A DNA stretch of 64,000 nt from Erpobdella octoculata (GCA_963978895.1 OZ022240.1:11877807-11941806); one strand, 5' to 3'. Positions 40,201 through 51,018 are shown, numbered from the stretch's first letter. Notes: generated from the sequence alone by a model not told the origin. Program-made: numbers and translations.

Positions 40201-41260
40201 CACAAATGCCAAAGATGAAATTAAAATAAAAGAACTTATTCGCCAAACATTAACATCAATTGGATCCAAAGATATTTTTAACCTGGGGGATCATATAAGA
40301 GATACACAGGATGGCATTGACAATCATTCTTATCTAATGCTTAAGTCGATCGTTTATGAGTTTTTCAAGTTAAGACAATATCAGCGAGCAAAAATTAATA
40401 CACAAAACCTTAAAAGTTCAGGTTTAAGACAAAAACTAACAAAAACAATTTTATTTAGTGGACAGTAACTTAAATTTTCAATTTTTTGTGCCATTTTCAG
40501 TTTTTGTTAATTGAAAAGCCAAACAGAATTTATTGTATTAATAAAAACACTTGTAAAATCATAGTTTGTTGCCTCAGTTTTTTGCAAATCTATTTCAACA
40601 TTATTGGAAACTGTGTACTGAACTGATACTACACAAATGTAATCGCAAAGTGAAAAGGAATAAATATAAACTCAATAGTTGGCATAGTGCTTTTTACTTG
40701 CTTAAAAACTAGGTAAATAAATGCAATCGTCTCAGGTAGATTCATTTCGGGGCAAAGAAAAATTGGTAGTGACTTCAATAATCAATGTTAATTCTAAAAA
40801 GTATTATGTACTTTAGAAAAAGCCAGTAACTATTATTGCTAATCTAACCTAGTCAGGATTTAGTTCTAAGTATAGTCTAAGATATCTCTTTTAAGAAAAT
40901 GTCTTTGAAGACATAATGAATTCAGATTTTATGCTGAAACTTAAACTATCAGCATAAAATAGATGCATATGACTATCAGTTATCTTCAGACAAAAGCATT
41001 TTCTTAAAATGTTATGGTTTTAAAGTTTAAATCAAAAGATTCAAGGGAATTTATAAAAGTCATTTCTGTCAAAACAATTAAAGCATGCGCTGAAGAAACA
41101 AAGAAATTTTGATAGAAAGTCATAAATTAATCTATGATAAACAAATATTGAAAAAATAACGCGCTGTCATTGCTTTATAATAGTTAACTGCAAAATTGGA
41201 ATGAATTGCTTATCGAAGTAAGGCAAGCCGCCGGTGTAGACAAATGTAAACAAATCTCTT
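37290..41260 (+). pseudogene. P-element transposase, multi-exon, degenerate
   Basis: P transposases are THAP-type, GTP-dependent DNA transposases. In order: a coiled coil at 37612-37870 (KIESKLNTLVARCRGLHKKN); an exon at 37990-38108 (EEQKKFAITLHL, then after a frameshift GPKAYDYLRSSGISLPSPRT); 38221-38410 (WLESTDARPGFNSQVLNTL, NLMIDSMAIHKHITFD, GFVDLG); 38470-38640 (GTTGYWKMPIAYY) with a stop and a frameshift; a long exon at 38702-39340 (VISLVMDGLPANVTMVKLL, FDACHMLKLVRNLFSAYHT); 39379-39540 (TYKFSQDHLELFFAAVRRAG); 39820-39910 (NVISYIAGWIVSMLFKKLEC); 40010-40100; and a last exon ending at the stop near 40468. Introns have GT-AG borders, for example 38641-38701. No THAP domain is seen. Subterminal inverted repeats (cttgtttacatttg at 37317, caaatgtaaacaaa at 41239) may mark the ends. 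Confidence 0.82.
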
Positions 41261-41359
41261 GTCTATGGTCAGTCAGGAGGCACAAACTAAAACTCCACTG
41301 CGCGCGTAAAACCAAACAAAAACCGCAAATAAGCCTATATAGCCTATCTAGATATCTAT

Positions 41360-42510
41360 GGTTGCATTGCACATGAGTAATGAGATTATCATTATGCTCT
41401 AACGTTTTGTGTTTTACAAAAAAGAGTTCCAGATTGGAAAAATAAATTTAAATTCATTGTTCATATTTATCGTTGAAGGCTTCTGACTTCAATTGTTCCT
41501 TATTTAATATTGTTCATCATGGTTTCCTAAACTGACAAGCTTGCTATCAGCCTATCGATAAATAAGAAATTTTTTCGGGCATGTAAGTGTTTTTTTTTTA
41601 TGTGATGGCATTAGCCTATTTGGTATTAATTTATTATTGTAGTTATGGCTATAAGACTATGAATTAATTTATCGGTCTTATTTTATTTTTTACTTTTCAG
41701 AGGAAACTAAAAAATTACATTTTAAAGAAAATCTTACATGCAACACCGATTTATGGTAAACGTTTCACTGATATATGAGGTGCATGAAATTTGAAAAAAA
41801 TGAAAGCAAGTGCAGTATTTTTGTGTTTCAACAAAATCATGAACAAAGTTTTCAAGCGAGCCTGTCAATCTGCTGCTGTTTTGTTCAATTTATAATGGAG
41901 CTGTTTTTTTTATCATTATTGCAGCATTAACTAATAAATTCCTTTTTTTTTCAATGTGGAACCAATACATTAAAGAATGCTAATTAAAATTTAGGAAGTT
42001 CAGACTATTAAAATTGAGGAAGTTCAGACTAATTAAAATTGAGGAAGTTCAGACTAATTAAAATTGAGGAAGTTCAGACTAATTAAAATTGAGGAAGTTC
42101 AGACTAATTAAAATTGAGGAAGTTCAGACTAATTAAAATTGAGTTCAGACGTAACTAAACGAGCAAACCAAATAACAAAAAGTGTTAACGAGAGAACAGA
42201 TCAACTTTGATGACTGTGCATCTAGACCACATTGGGAAGGCTCTGAAATTTAATAGAGGATCGACTGTAAGTGAAAAGAGCGTGCAGGAAAAGGAGAGCA
42301 AGCTGGAGCGGGAAAGCATAAAAACAACCAGGAGCGGGAAAGAGTAAAAGAGACCGGGGCCGGAAGAGCGACCGTGAGCAAGAATGCGACCGGGAGTGGT
42401 AAAGCGACCTGGAACGGGAAAGCAAGCAGTGAAGGAAACGAGAGCCAGAGAGAAAAACGATAAAAAAAACCTCTAATATCCCCTGGAAACGCCGGGTAAC
42501 CCAGCTAGTA
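41360..42510 (+). mobile_element. Helitron 3' part with terminal CTAG
   Basis: The right end has the Helitron signature: ccctggaaacgccggg with short stem, then CCCAG and CTAG at 42507-42510, followed by T. The start cannot be defined. Sequence near 41365 (ttgcattgcacatga) is shared with the Helitron at 25711-26995 (26523), so this copy may begin upstream of 41360. It contains the 25-bp array and a GC-rich minisatellite (42255-42450) of the type seen in the 11471-11945 Helitron. No helicase motif is left. Confidence 0.65.
41990..42150. repeat. 25-bp tandem repeat
   Basis: Six to seven units of aattaaaattgaggaagttc plus agact, nearly identical. This implies recent expansion. Confidence 0.93.
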
Positions 42511-42533
42511 TATATATATATATATATATATAT

Positions 42534-42810
42534 TGTCAAAGAATTAGCACACTAACAAAAGAAAAAACGAAAAAAAAACACTCTACCTATCAAATCAAAA
42601 GAATATAAAATGTATACTATTGGAAATCAATTTTTGCGCTTTCGCTGTGTTATATTAGAAGAGACAAGAATTTCCTCAGATACATTACAATGAGATTCAA
42701 AAGTAAAACGAGAAAAGTAAACAAACAGAAAGAACCGAAATTGTCAAAGAATTAGCACACTAACAAAAGAAAAAACGAAAAAAACACTCTACCTAGAATA
42801 TATATATATA
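42534..42810 (-). pseudogene. Family B Penelope tail and 3' UTR, rearranged
   Basis: Two partly overlapping reversed copies of the spacer found at 6620-6765 (agtgtgctaattctttgac in reverse). The first also includes the last codons of the endonuclease tail. Confidence 0.75.
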
Positions 42811-42814
42811 TATA

Positions 42815-42882
42815 TTCTTTAAGACAAGCTCGATTAAAAATAAGTCTCCATTTAGCCGCTATGAGTTTTATAGATACTTTCC
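42815..42882 (-). pseudogene. Penelope-like family A, N-terminal fragment, inverted
   Basis: Reverse of 5617-5684, with [15 protein letters not shown] and NRACLK. One edge adjoins a short (TA)n, as at 5704. Confidence 0.75.
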
Positions 42883-43239
42883 CTTGATAATTTTCTTGAG
42901 ACTGATTCACCTGATGAGTTTCAGCTTAATCATAAGTTTGATATGTATAAAACAAACAGTCCTGACGTTTTGGACGCATGCTCTTTTTCGCAATATTTTG
43001 ATACCACGCAAGATCCGTCATCTAAAGATACTGTAGAAAATATCCTCACAGAAAGTCCTTGTTCTTTCACGACCGTTGTTGATGACTTGGATCAACCTGT
43101 TAGTCCTGATGATACCGCGCGCACCTGTGTCGAAGAAGAATGTCCGATTGATGACAATTGTTCGTACTCATCCAGTTCTTTCCTCCATTTACTTTCAAAC
43201 GAGAACATCACTGTTCGACGAAAGCGGAGATATTCTTGA
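42883..43239 (+). pseudogene. Penelope-like family A, acidic C-terminal tail
   Basis: Open frame with DACSFSQYFDTTQD, TVENILTESPCS and CPIDDNCSYSSSSFLHLLS, ending NENITVRRKRRYS and stop. Position and composition match the tails of families B and D: acidic and Ser-rich, then a short basic terminus, then UTR, then hammerhead. The endonuclease itself is not present. It is the 3' end of a family A copy whose downstream terminal repeat follows at 43552. Confidence 0.65.
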
Positions 43240-43551
43240 TTTTATTTATTTAAATATCTTATGTAATTTCGACTTAATTTAATCATTTATTATCATAATA
43301 CTTGCTTTTATTATTATTATTATTTCTGCTACTATTATTTTATCCTTTAATTAAACATTTTTAATTATACTTATTATATCCTCATAACTCCAGTTTATTT
43401 TATGTACGTTAATTTAATTACAGTGTCTAAATTTGATTATTTTTATTAATATCCTTCTATTAAGATAATTTCTTGAGGTTATTAGTTTATTTGTATATTT
43501 AGTTATTACATGTTTTCTTATCTTTTTCCTCCTTTTACGCGATTGTATTTA
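43240..43551 (+). other. Family A Penelope 3' untranslated region
   Basis: AT-rich spacer of about 310 bp between the tail stop and the hammerhead. Confidence 0.65.
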
Positions 43552-43594
43552 TAGACTCTGAAGATGGCGAAAGCCGAAACGGCCCGTAAGTCTG
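43552..43594 (+). ncRNA. Hammerhead ribozyme, Penelope family A, copy 2
   Basis: Stem I TAGACT with AGTCTG (one G-U pair where copy 1 has C-G), core CTGAAGA, stem II GGC GAAA GCC, stem III ACGG C CCGT, predicted cleavage after A43588. Confidence 0.87.
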
Positions 43595-43762
43595 AAATAA
43601 AGAAGGTTTTAAATGTTAATACTTTTCTTAATACGTGTAGCAGTAAACAAAAAACGTTGTTCCGAAATATTGAGAAAGTATCTATAAAACTCATAGCGGC
43701 TAAATGGAGACTTATTTTTAATCGAGCTTGTCTTAAAGAAAATCTTATGCCATCTTACATTA
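43564..43762 (+). pseudogene. Penelope-like family A, N-terminal fragment, copy 2
   Basis: [20 protein letters not shown] through [13 protein letters not shown], then a short TA run. Nearly identical to 5507-5703, with few substitutions. Confidence 0.78.
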
Positions 43763-43781
43763 TATATATATATATATATAT

Positions 43782-44126
43782 GTGGGACGTGTTGGTTTAG
43801 TGGTAGAGACACCGGCTTTGAGAGTCGGAGGACCCGGGTTCGATTCTCGGTCCGGGCACGTAATTTCCTTGAAGAAGAAACTAAGTCACTAAATGACCTA
43901 TGCTCACGTCAACTCAGCGTTTAATCCTTAAATGGTCGATAAATGAGTACCAATTTCGGTTGGGGGTCAAAGTCCTTCGTGCACTTGTGGAGCTAGCGAG
44001 TAGTATGCGGGGCTGACATCGGCGCGTAAAACACCGCATACGCCGTTAGTCTTATCTGCAAGTTGCCAACATTGTAAAGCGCCCTTAAAGCGGCTTCTGC
44101 TGCATACGGCGCTATATAAATTGTCG

Positions 44127-44131
<5 letters not shown>
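43782..44131 (+). mobile_element. tRNA-derived SINE with (TA)n tail
   Basis: Head with A box TGGTTTAGTGGTAGAG and B box GGGTTCGATTC. The anticodon-like stem CCGGC / GTCGG has loop TTTGAGA (anticodon-like TGA). The body is unrelated to tRNA and ends cggcgctatataaatt, an ending shared by many SINEs and LINEs, then a (TA)n tail (44132-44190). It is not a functional tRNA gene: acceptor pairing is poor. Confidence 0.8.

Positions 44132-44190
<59 letters not shown>
44132..44190. repeat. (TA)n tail of the SINE
   Basis: About 60 bp of pure TA after the SINE body. Confidence 0.95.
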
Positions 44191-44194
<4 letters not shown>

Positions 44195-44379
44195 ATTAAA
44201 AATAGTATAAATAACTCAAACGCCTCATCTTAGGAACGTGAAATTTAGAATTTATATTACTTTTATAGCGTAAGCACCCCTTAGAAAGGATTTTTGAAAA
44301 TTTTACTCCTGAGAGGATGAAACTGGAAAACTAATGTTTTTCTAAAACAACGTATATCTCGAAAACCAAAAACGAAAGG

Positions 44380-45240
44380 CTTTTGAAATTTGGTATATAG
44401 ATTCTTCTTAAAAAATGAGAAAATACGTGTTTCACCATTGTTTGAAAATTTGGTTTCCAGGACCTCAAATGTGTGGTGGAAAATAGGTTTATTTGTTTTT
44501 TAAAATAACTGCTACTCACAAACTGTAAATGCTACAGATGTAAAATTAGTATTCAATATCTACTCAAAAAATAATGATATACGTGTTTCACCATTTTTTG
44601 AAAATTTGGTTTCTGGGACCTCAAATGTGAGGTGGAAAATAAGGTTATTGTTTTTTTTAGAATAAAATCTATTTAAAAACTATAAGTGCTACTGATGTAA
44701 AAATTAGTATTTAGTATTTACTCGAAAAATAAAGATATACGTGTTTTACCAATTTTTGAATATTTGGTTTCTAGGAAATCAAATGTGGGGTAAAAAAAGA
44801 AAAACTAAAAATGTAAAAGTTTTAAAACAAATTTTTTTTCTAAAACAAGGCATATTTCAAAAACCAAAAATGAGAAAGTTTTGAAATTTGGTATCTAGAT
44901 TCTTCTTAAAAAAATTAGTAATCAATATTGGTTTCCAGGATCTCAAATGTGGGGTGGAAATATGAATTTGATCAAAAACTAAAATTGGTAAAATTTTGCA
45001 ATTTAGTACAAAATAACAAATTATATGTTTTATTAAATTTTGAAAAATTTGTTTCTAGGATTTCAAATGTGGAGGGGAAATAGGGTTATATTTTTTTTTT
45101 AAATAACTGCGACTCTGAAACTAAAAATACTGCAGATATACAAATTATTAACTAGATACTACATAGAAGATAAAGTTACAAATGTTTCACCATTTTTTTT
45201 TTTTGGTTTGTTCTGGCTTCCAGGACTACAAATGTAAAGC
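44380..45240. repeat. Degenerate ~157-bp tandem repeat
   Basis: The core ttgaaaatttggtttcc then ctcaaatgtg, followed by ggtggaaaat, recurs near 44440, 44597, 44754, 44925, 45035 and 45190. The first units are spaced about 157 bp, later ones less regularly. Satellite-like and old. Confidence 0.8.
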
Positions 45241-45381
45241 GGAGTAAAGGATATTTGCTTGAAAACTCAATAATTGAAAATGTAAAAACATTAAAATTCA
45301 GGATTAGGGTTTTTTTAGAAAATTATAAGATACTTGTTTATTTTTTCGAAAAATTAGTTTCAAAGTAACGGTTTTGTGGCG

Positions 45382-45465
45382 TTAAAACTGATTGAGTGCA
45401 GGCCTTGACTTTTGTGCTGTTAAAACTGATTGAGTGCAGGCCTTGACTTTTGTGCTTATGAAGCG
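45382..45465. repeat. 37-bp direct duplication
   Basis: gttaaaactgattgagtgca plus ggccttgacttttgtgct occurs twice in a row, identical by eye. Confidence 0.9.
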
Positions 45466-45554
45466 GGGCAGTTCGGGCCTAAATAACAAGCCAGACCTGA
45501 AATTTTTTGTCTATGAAATAAGCCGGACCACGTCTGAAAAATCCGCGTAGGGCA

Positions 45555-45990
45555 CTGTGGATTAGAGTGCTGCACGGACCGGGCCAGGCCGTGATTTTAG
45601 GGTCTTCAGACCGGATGGGACAAACCTGGTCAAGGTGGGACGAGCCGAGATTTTTCGCCAGGTATATAGAAATTTTAGGCCTGTAAAAAAGGGCCAGGCC
45701 CTAATTAGACTGGCCGTGCCGGGCTTTTTTTTTTTTTTTTTTTTTTATAATAGTTTATAGTCCTTTACACCAGGTGTTTTAAGACTCTAATGGCTGTATG
45801 TAGGAAGCACTTGAGTACTTCCTGTCGTGGATCAGAATTTGATCCTTTTTACTTTTCTCTCCTCCTTTCTCCAGGCTTGGGACTGGCTCCGACCGTGCCG
45901 GGCCTGATATTTTGGCTTATAAAGCGGGCCGGCCAAGTTGTCGACGGACCGGACCGAGTCGGGCCGTGAAATATTGCCCAAGTTAGACGT
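45555..45990. repeat. GC-rich non-autonomous element with internal LINE tail
   Basis: Begins agagtgctgcacggaccggg and contains many ggccgggcc-type units in both orientations, as in hAT-derived non-autonomous elements. 45717-45900 is a separate insertion starting with a T-run and containing aatagtttatagtccttta, similar to 52335-52365 next to a minus-strand LINE. It is probably a truncated LINE tail. Confidence 0.5.
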
Positions 45991-46381
45991 TCCATTAGTG
46001 GAGAGCCTGACAAACAGTGTTAGTTGCCTATGTAACTGATGATATCCAGCAATTAAGGAAAAAATAAAAGTTTTTGGAAGGCAAATCAACTGATGATTTA
46101 TACAAAAAAGTTTTTTCATTTCTCGGTTATAGCTGCTTCTATATTCTAAAGTGAAAGCTTTGTATTGTTTAATTACTATAAACTCATACGTGTTAAGTTA
46201 AATTAAACTCACAGAACGTGGGCATTTTTTTAATATTGATATTAGTAAACAAGATTGCATTAATTTTTATTTCACACTATTATTCTAACAAACAACTGCA
46301 TTTAAAAAAATGAATATAGATAAGCAAACAACAAATTAGCAAATAACAGAGTGCTGCTTGCAAAAAATTTCAAACTAAGTT

Positions 46382-46594
46382 TTATCGGATGAATCTAGAC
46401 GTAACTTCTTTAGTAACAGATACAGCTCTTGGTCTGCCTAGATTTCCACTCATAGAACCCCCTCCTATTATAGTAGTGTGGTGGCGAACCACAGCAGCAT
46501 TTTGAGCTTCAGCCCTGTCAGCTTTTCGCTCTGCATCTTCTAATTGTGCTTGTACTTTGCGGTATTTGCTCATAGTAATTGCAAGAACTTCTTC
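46382..46594 (-). CDS. Paramyosin or myosin heavy chain, last coding exon
   Basis: Final exon of the muscle coiled-coil gene. It reads EEVLAITMSKYRKVQAQLED, then AERKADRAEAQ, then a non-helical tail with VVRHHTTIIGGGS and RAVSVTKEVTSRFIR, and stops. The KYRKVQxxLEDAExRAD block is the conserved end of the rod in paramyosin and myosin II tails. The tail after it is specific to each family and does not match a named isoform from memory. The acceptor TTTTAG precedes GAAG (46594), and the exon joins the 46656-46856 exon in phase 0. Host-gene status is supported by splicing, uninterrupted frame and conservation. Confidence 0.85.
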   Translation of the reverse strand, partial: EEVLAITMSKYRKVQAQLEDAERKADRAEAQNAAVVRHHTTIIGGGSMSGNLGRPRAVSVTKEVTSRFIR

Positions 46595-46655
46595 CTAAAA
46601 ATAAATTATTTTAAAAATGTTCAATAAAGTGATTTCACGTTAAAAAAAAATTTAC

Positions 46656-46856
46656 ATTTTGTTCTAATTGGCTCTTGAGAGCCGCAAACTTGGCCTGCCA
46701 ATTGTTGATGCTCTCAGTATATTCAACTACAAGAAGATGGTCTCTTTCTGATTGAACTTTCGTTTCCTGCAGTAGTCTTTTTAGTTTAGAACATTCGGCA
46801 GCTAAATCTTTACCACGTCTCTGTTCTGATTCAAAATCTCTTTCAAGCTCAGTAAT
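46656..46856 (-). CDS. Paramyosin or myosin heavy chain, penultimate exon
   Basis: 67 codons reading ITELERDFESEQRRGKDLAA, then ECSKLKRLLQETKVQSER, then SINNWQAKFAALKSQLEQN, a regular heptad coiled coil. It aligns without gaps with the RELExExExEQRR region of paramyosin and muscle myosin rods. Acceptor TTCAG before ATTACT, donor AAT GTAAAT. Both junctions are in phase 0. The intron on the 5' side (46857-49772) contains a long TA tract and a LINE fragment. Confidence 0.88.
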
Positions 46857-46919
46857 CTGAATAAATTCGAACGTAGATGGAAACAATATATATAAATAGG
46901 AAAATGCAACAGATAGAAA

Positions 46920-46922
<3 letters not shown>

Positions 46923-47013
<91 letters not shown>
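46923..47013. repeat. (TA)n in an intron of the muscle gene
   Basis: 91 bp of TA. The Ile-Tyr frames here are artefacts of the repeat. Confidence 0.95.
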
Positions 47014-47014
<1 letters not shown>

Positions 47015-47536
47015 CGTTGAGAGGCAAATGCAAATACAAGAATGCAAACACACGATGAGATCAAAGCTTCAGCAAGTTAGATTATTTTTAAATCAGATTG
47101 ATCAACGGTATCAAGTGATGTAGTAAAAAATAGAGATCGAGATTCAGTTCAAGGACAAGATGATGTTGATGAATAGACCAAAAATCTACATTATGACTCC
47201 TGGACAGAACTATAATTTTTCAAGGAATGTCACATTTGTTATCAGCAAAGTTGCATTCACTATTGTTTATGAAAATTGTTTGTAAACATTAAAATGAACT
47301 GCATTAAGCAAGAGCAATCCACCAATTCACAACAACTTGAAAATCTGAAATCAGTATTGATCGTTGATTGCGATAGAAAACTAATGAAAGATTTACCTTA
47401 ATAAGAGCACATAGATGGTTTTCAAGACTCTAATTTACAGAGTCGGTGTTAAACAGCTGCTTAGAGTGGCAAAGCCACTATGAAACAAGAAAAGCTCAAG
47501 CAGCTGCCGTGATCAATTGCCTGGAAAATTTTGATG

Positions 47537-47900
47537 TCAATAATTAAACTGTAGGATTATGCTTTGGTGAACATCCTGAACCAAACCGAAAGACGACAGT
47601 GTTCTTTGCAGTTGAATCGTATGCGAGTCGCTTTGACGTTCAATGTGTATGTTGATGTCACCTGTGATCAGTACTGGGTTCTGGAATGATGTCAGGTATT
47701 CTTGGAGTAAACCGAACTCTTTATGAAACATCGTGCACACTTCTTTGGAATCAGTACGATTGATCACGACGACGATGTAGGAGTTACTCATGACTGAAGC
47801 ACGTTCACAGATATATTCGAATTTCGTGAACACAGTTGCTAGCTGTAGTCTAACCAGTCTGACCCCAGGACGTGCTATAATCGCTGCGCCTCCGTGGTTA
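47537..47900 (-). pseudogene. LINE endonuclease fragment (CR1/L2-like)
   Basis: Minus-strand frame: VNHGGAAIIARPGVRLVRLQ, then FEYICERASVMSNSYIVVVI, then LLQEYLTSFQNPVLITGDINI followed by HIE and LVQDVHQS. GDINIH is the catalytic Asp-Asn region of APE-type endonuclease in CR1/L2-like LINEs. Both ends are cut. It lies in an intron of the muscle gene on the same strand. Confidence 0.7.
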
Positions 47901-49431
47901 ACCTAATTAGTACGATTTAAGTCTGACTTTGGGTCAATTTTGCAAGCACATTCAACGATTTATTTTATTGATAATAGTAATGATATATAAAAACACTGTT
48001 TTAAAAATTTAACATTTGTTATATGGTTAATAGTTAAAAAATAAAAATATCATCATCTCAAAATGCTTGCTACCAAGGCGAGACCTTAATGGAGTGAATA
48101 GTCTGGCTCCAAGACTGATCACGCGTTCAACTGACGCACTTGGAAGCAATCCAGTATTGAATTTGCTAAATAGATCACGAATATTTTTTATAATTTTTAA
48201 GAGATGAAATATCCTAAAAGTTATCTAAGAGATATTGTTCCACTTCATAATTTGCATCTTTTTGATGATTTGAATTGGTTTTTTTAAAGCAAGCAAAGAA
48301 GTCATTATTGAAAGCAGTACTTTGATGTCTACTATCAGTGAAAATGTTTTGTGAATTATTAGCAGGAACATTCTTATGTTCCTCTGTTAGGTTGACAGCA
48401 CTTTTATGCAATTTGTTAGATCAATTTTAATAAACATGTCATCAATACAATCAAATTCAAAGCGAGGTAGTACAACAGCAGCTAATTTTATTGTGTCGTC
48501 TGAAAAAACATGATCAATTTTTTTTTTATTTTAATCAAATGAAAATTGGCTGAGTCAATGATGCACATATAGTTAGTTTGTTGGTCCTTTTGTCAATGCA
48601 ACTGACGTTACACTACTGAGAAATTAGGCAAAAGATATCCTAGAGAAACAATTTGATCTCCTTGTAAAACATCGTAAACACAACACAATTAGTGATCTTA
48701 TAGACATTGAATGATTCCACCCCGTTTTTGTGAACTAATAATATATACATATTTTTTTTAAATACCACGTTTTTCTAATGCACTAAAAAAAAGAAAATAA
48801 AATATTTAAAAAATCTTTTTAAATTACCACGTTTTTGTGAACTGAAAAGAAGAAAATAATTTTTCTCTGGGCTGTGTGAAAAATATCTTGATGGAGGCAT
48901 ACATTAATTGTGGACATTCGTATGACGAACAATCCATAATTTTTTAAAACTAAAAACGTGGAACGACTTTTACTCAAACTAATCATCTGCTAACTTCCAA
49001 GCAAGATAGACACTTTTTTTATATTTAAAGATCTCGCTCGTCTTGGTATACGAGATATGTGATATGCTTTTCATGTCTCCATTGGCTAATCTCGTACATA
49101 TTTCATTCATATCTTGCATATCTCATACGAGATGAAACCGAGATGACCGAGATTTGAAATTTAATTTTAGCTGAAATTTTTGAGAAAGGAAATAACTATT
49201 TAAAATTCATAAAAGGTGCCCCACGTTTTAAGTTTAAAAAAATTGTCGTTTGTTTGTTATATCAATAAATTTTAATTTGAAAAAATTATTTGAATTTTGT
49301 TTTTTCAAACCGTTATCTCACCGTTATACACATGCCCTTTCTATGCTTTATTGCACGTCGGTCATTCAACATTAATTACAACATTTGGTATATCCATCCA
49401 ACATACCTGTTGATTATCTTTCAATCCGGAG
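47901..49431. other. Intron, no further feature seen
   Basis: AT-rich. The small minus-strand frame at 48214-48411 (polar, Asn/Lys-rich) has no recognisable motif. A near-palindromic stretch of catatctcatacgagat type lies at 49030-49140. Confidence 0.45.
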
Positions 49432-49572
49432 AGGAAAAGAGAGAAAAAAAGAAAGAGAAAAAAGAGAGAGAAAGAGAAAGAAAAAGAGAAAGAAAAAAAG
49501 CAAGAGAAAAGAAAGAGAAAGAGAAAGAGGAAAAGAAAGAGAAAGAAAAAGAGAATGAGAGACATAAAGAGA
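49432..49572. repeat. Purine microsatellite (GAGAAA)n
   Basis: About 140 bp of A/G only on the plus strand, able to form triplex DNA. Located 200 bp from an exon of the muscle gene. Confidence 0.92.
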
Positions 49573-49772
49573 GAAAGAGCCTCGGAAATAGCAGGAATGC
49601 GAGACAGTGATGATGGCAATTATATTAACAAATTAATTAGAAAAAACAATTAAAAAATAAGATACATTTTTTCAAACTAATTTTTTTAATTCTTCATGGT
49701 AAACATTGCTTCTAATTTTGGATTTTACAAGGTAATTGTTTTGACTTTTAAAAAATGAAAACTAGTACCAAC

Positions 49773-50001
49773 TCTATGTTTTAGTTGAGCAACAATTTTC
49801 CTTCCATCTTTGGAAAATTCTAATTCTTCCAAACGATTGCTAAAATCTCGTATTTGTAGTTCAAGCTGCTTGTTAGTAGACTGGAGAATTGTGTTGTTTT
49901 GCTGCTCCATTTTAAGCTGGTCACTCACTCGAGAGAGTTCTACTGAAACTCTGTCAGCTCGCTCCTCTGCTGTTCTACGTGCACTTTCTACATCACCAAA
50001 T
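49773..50001 (-). CDS. Paramyosin or myosin heavy chain, exon
   Basis: The exon completes a split Arg codon with the upstream exon at 59764 (AG|A) and continues FGDVESARRTAEERADRVSV, ELSRVSDQLKMEQQNN, QLELQIRDFSNRLEELEF and KIVAQLKHR. This matches the segment KxLExxVxxLxxRLxExE then GGKxxIxKLExRVxELE of paramyosin and myosin rods at the same spacing. Acceptor TTTTTTAG at 50002-50009, donor GTTGGT after CATAGA at 49773. The neighbouring open frame beyond the donor is intron. Confidence 0.88.
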
Positions 50002-50575
50002 CTAAAAAACATATAATAATAATAATAATTATAACGATAACAATAACGATAGCGATAACGATGACGATGATGATGACGATGACAATGACATGATGATGAT
50101 GAGTGTGATGCCCGTGTTTGAAACACAGCATGCTTGCCGATCCACATTGTACGTGACGCATGTTTTGTTTTAGTGCGTGCAGCGGCGTCTCATAAATTTG
50201 AACGTTTATTTGGGCGCGTTGTAACTTTGTTACGTGATGCCGCGATCCAATGTTTTTGCGCGGTGGCCTGTGGTGTAGATATAAGAGACGTTTCCAATTT
50301 TGAAATCAGAATTGCGTTTGTTCTTGTAGAACTCAAACGTGTTATACTTTGTCGTGTTGCAATTGATTATCTTGTGTTTTAGACGTTTTAACTGCTGTCT
50401 TTTCGATAATTAAAGAAACAATAGTTTTGACTTGATAGAGTTAGACGTTTTTTTGAACCTCCTCAATCAGTCTCCAACAGTTGCCACGATAACAAACGTA
50501 ATAGTCGGTTTCTATAAGTTATGAGTTTTATTTTAAAATGTAAGCTATAGAAGATGGGTAACCAGTATACTATAA

Positions 50576-50590
50576 GTAAGTAAGTAAGTA

Positions 50591-50634
<44 letters not shown>

Positions 50635-50654
50635 GGTAAGTAAGTGAGTGAGTG

Positions 50655-50694
<40 letters not shown>

Positions 50695-50700
50695 GTAAGT
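50576..50700. repeat. (TAAG)n microsatellite, left of SINE
   Basis: Over 100 bp of taag repeats with a few tgag and tatg variants. Confidence 0.95.
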
Positions 50701-50916
50701 TACCGCTGGTGGCAGAGCGGTAGAGCGTTCGCCTGTCGATCATTAGGTCGGCAGTTCAAGCCTCACCGGCGTCACCAGCGTAACTCCCTTAAGCAAGGAG
50801 TTCACTCGAATTGCTAAAGGGGTAGGCGCCTGTAAATGGCTGCCTCTGCAAAGAACCCTTCAGTGGCCTTGAAGTCCTTTAGGATTTACGCCACTCTAAA
50901 TATTGTCAAACATTAT

Positions 50917-50917
<1 letters not shown>
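50701..50917 (+). mobile_element. tRNA-derived SINE with (AAGT)n tail
   Basis: A box TGGCAGAGCGGTAGAGCG and B box GGCAGTTCAAGCC mark a tRNA-derived promoter. The body continues to ccactctaaatattgtcaaa and a tail of aagt repeats (50918-51018). The same tetranucleotide lies in front of it, so the SINE either inserted into its own tail type or sits between two expanded tails. Confidence 0.82.
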
Positions 50918-50981
<64 letters not shown>

Positions 50982-51018
50982 GAGTAAGTAAGTAAGTAAG
51001 TAAATAAATAAGTAAGTA
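50918..51018. repeat. (AAGT)n tail of the SINE
   Basis: About 100 bp of taag repeats that shade into aaataaataagtaaat. Confidence 0.93.

Noticed and set aside
37317..41260. Exact terminal inverted repeats of the P element
   Set aside because: A 14-base inverted pair is visible, but the deleted copy at 8830 does not confirm the same ends, so the boundaries are left approximate.
43795..43862. Functional tRNA-Ser(UGA) gene
   Set aside because: Promoter boxes and an anticodon-like loop are present, but acceptor pairing is poor and the sequence continues as a SINE body with a TA tail.
49290..49610. Charged Glu/Lys/Arg protein
   Set aside because: Translation of the purine microsatellite.
50703..50773. 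Functional tRNA gene
   Set aside because: A and B boxes exist but the T loop is too long and the arms do not pair properly. It is a SINE head.
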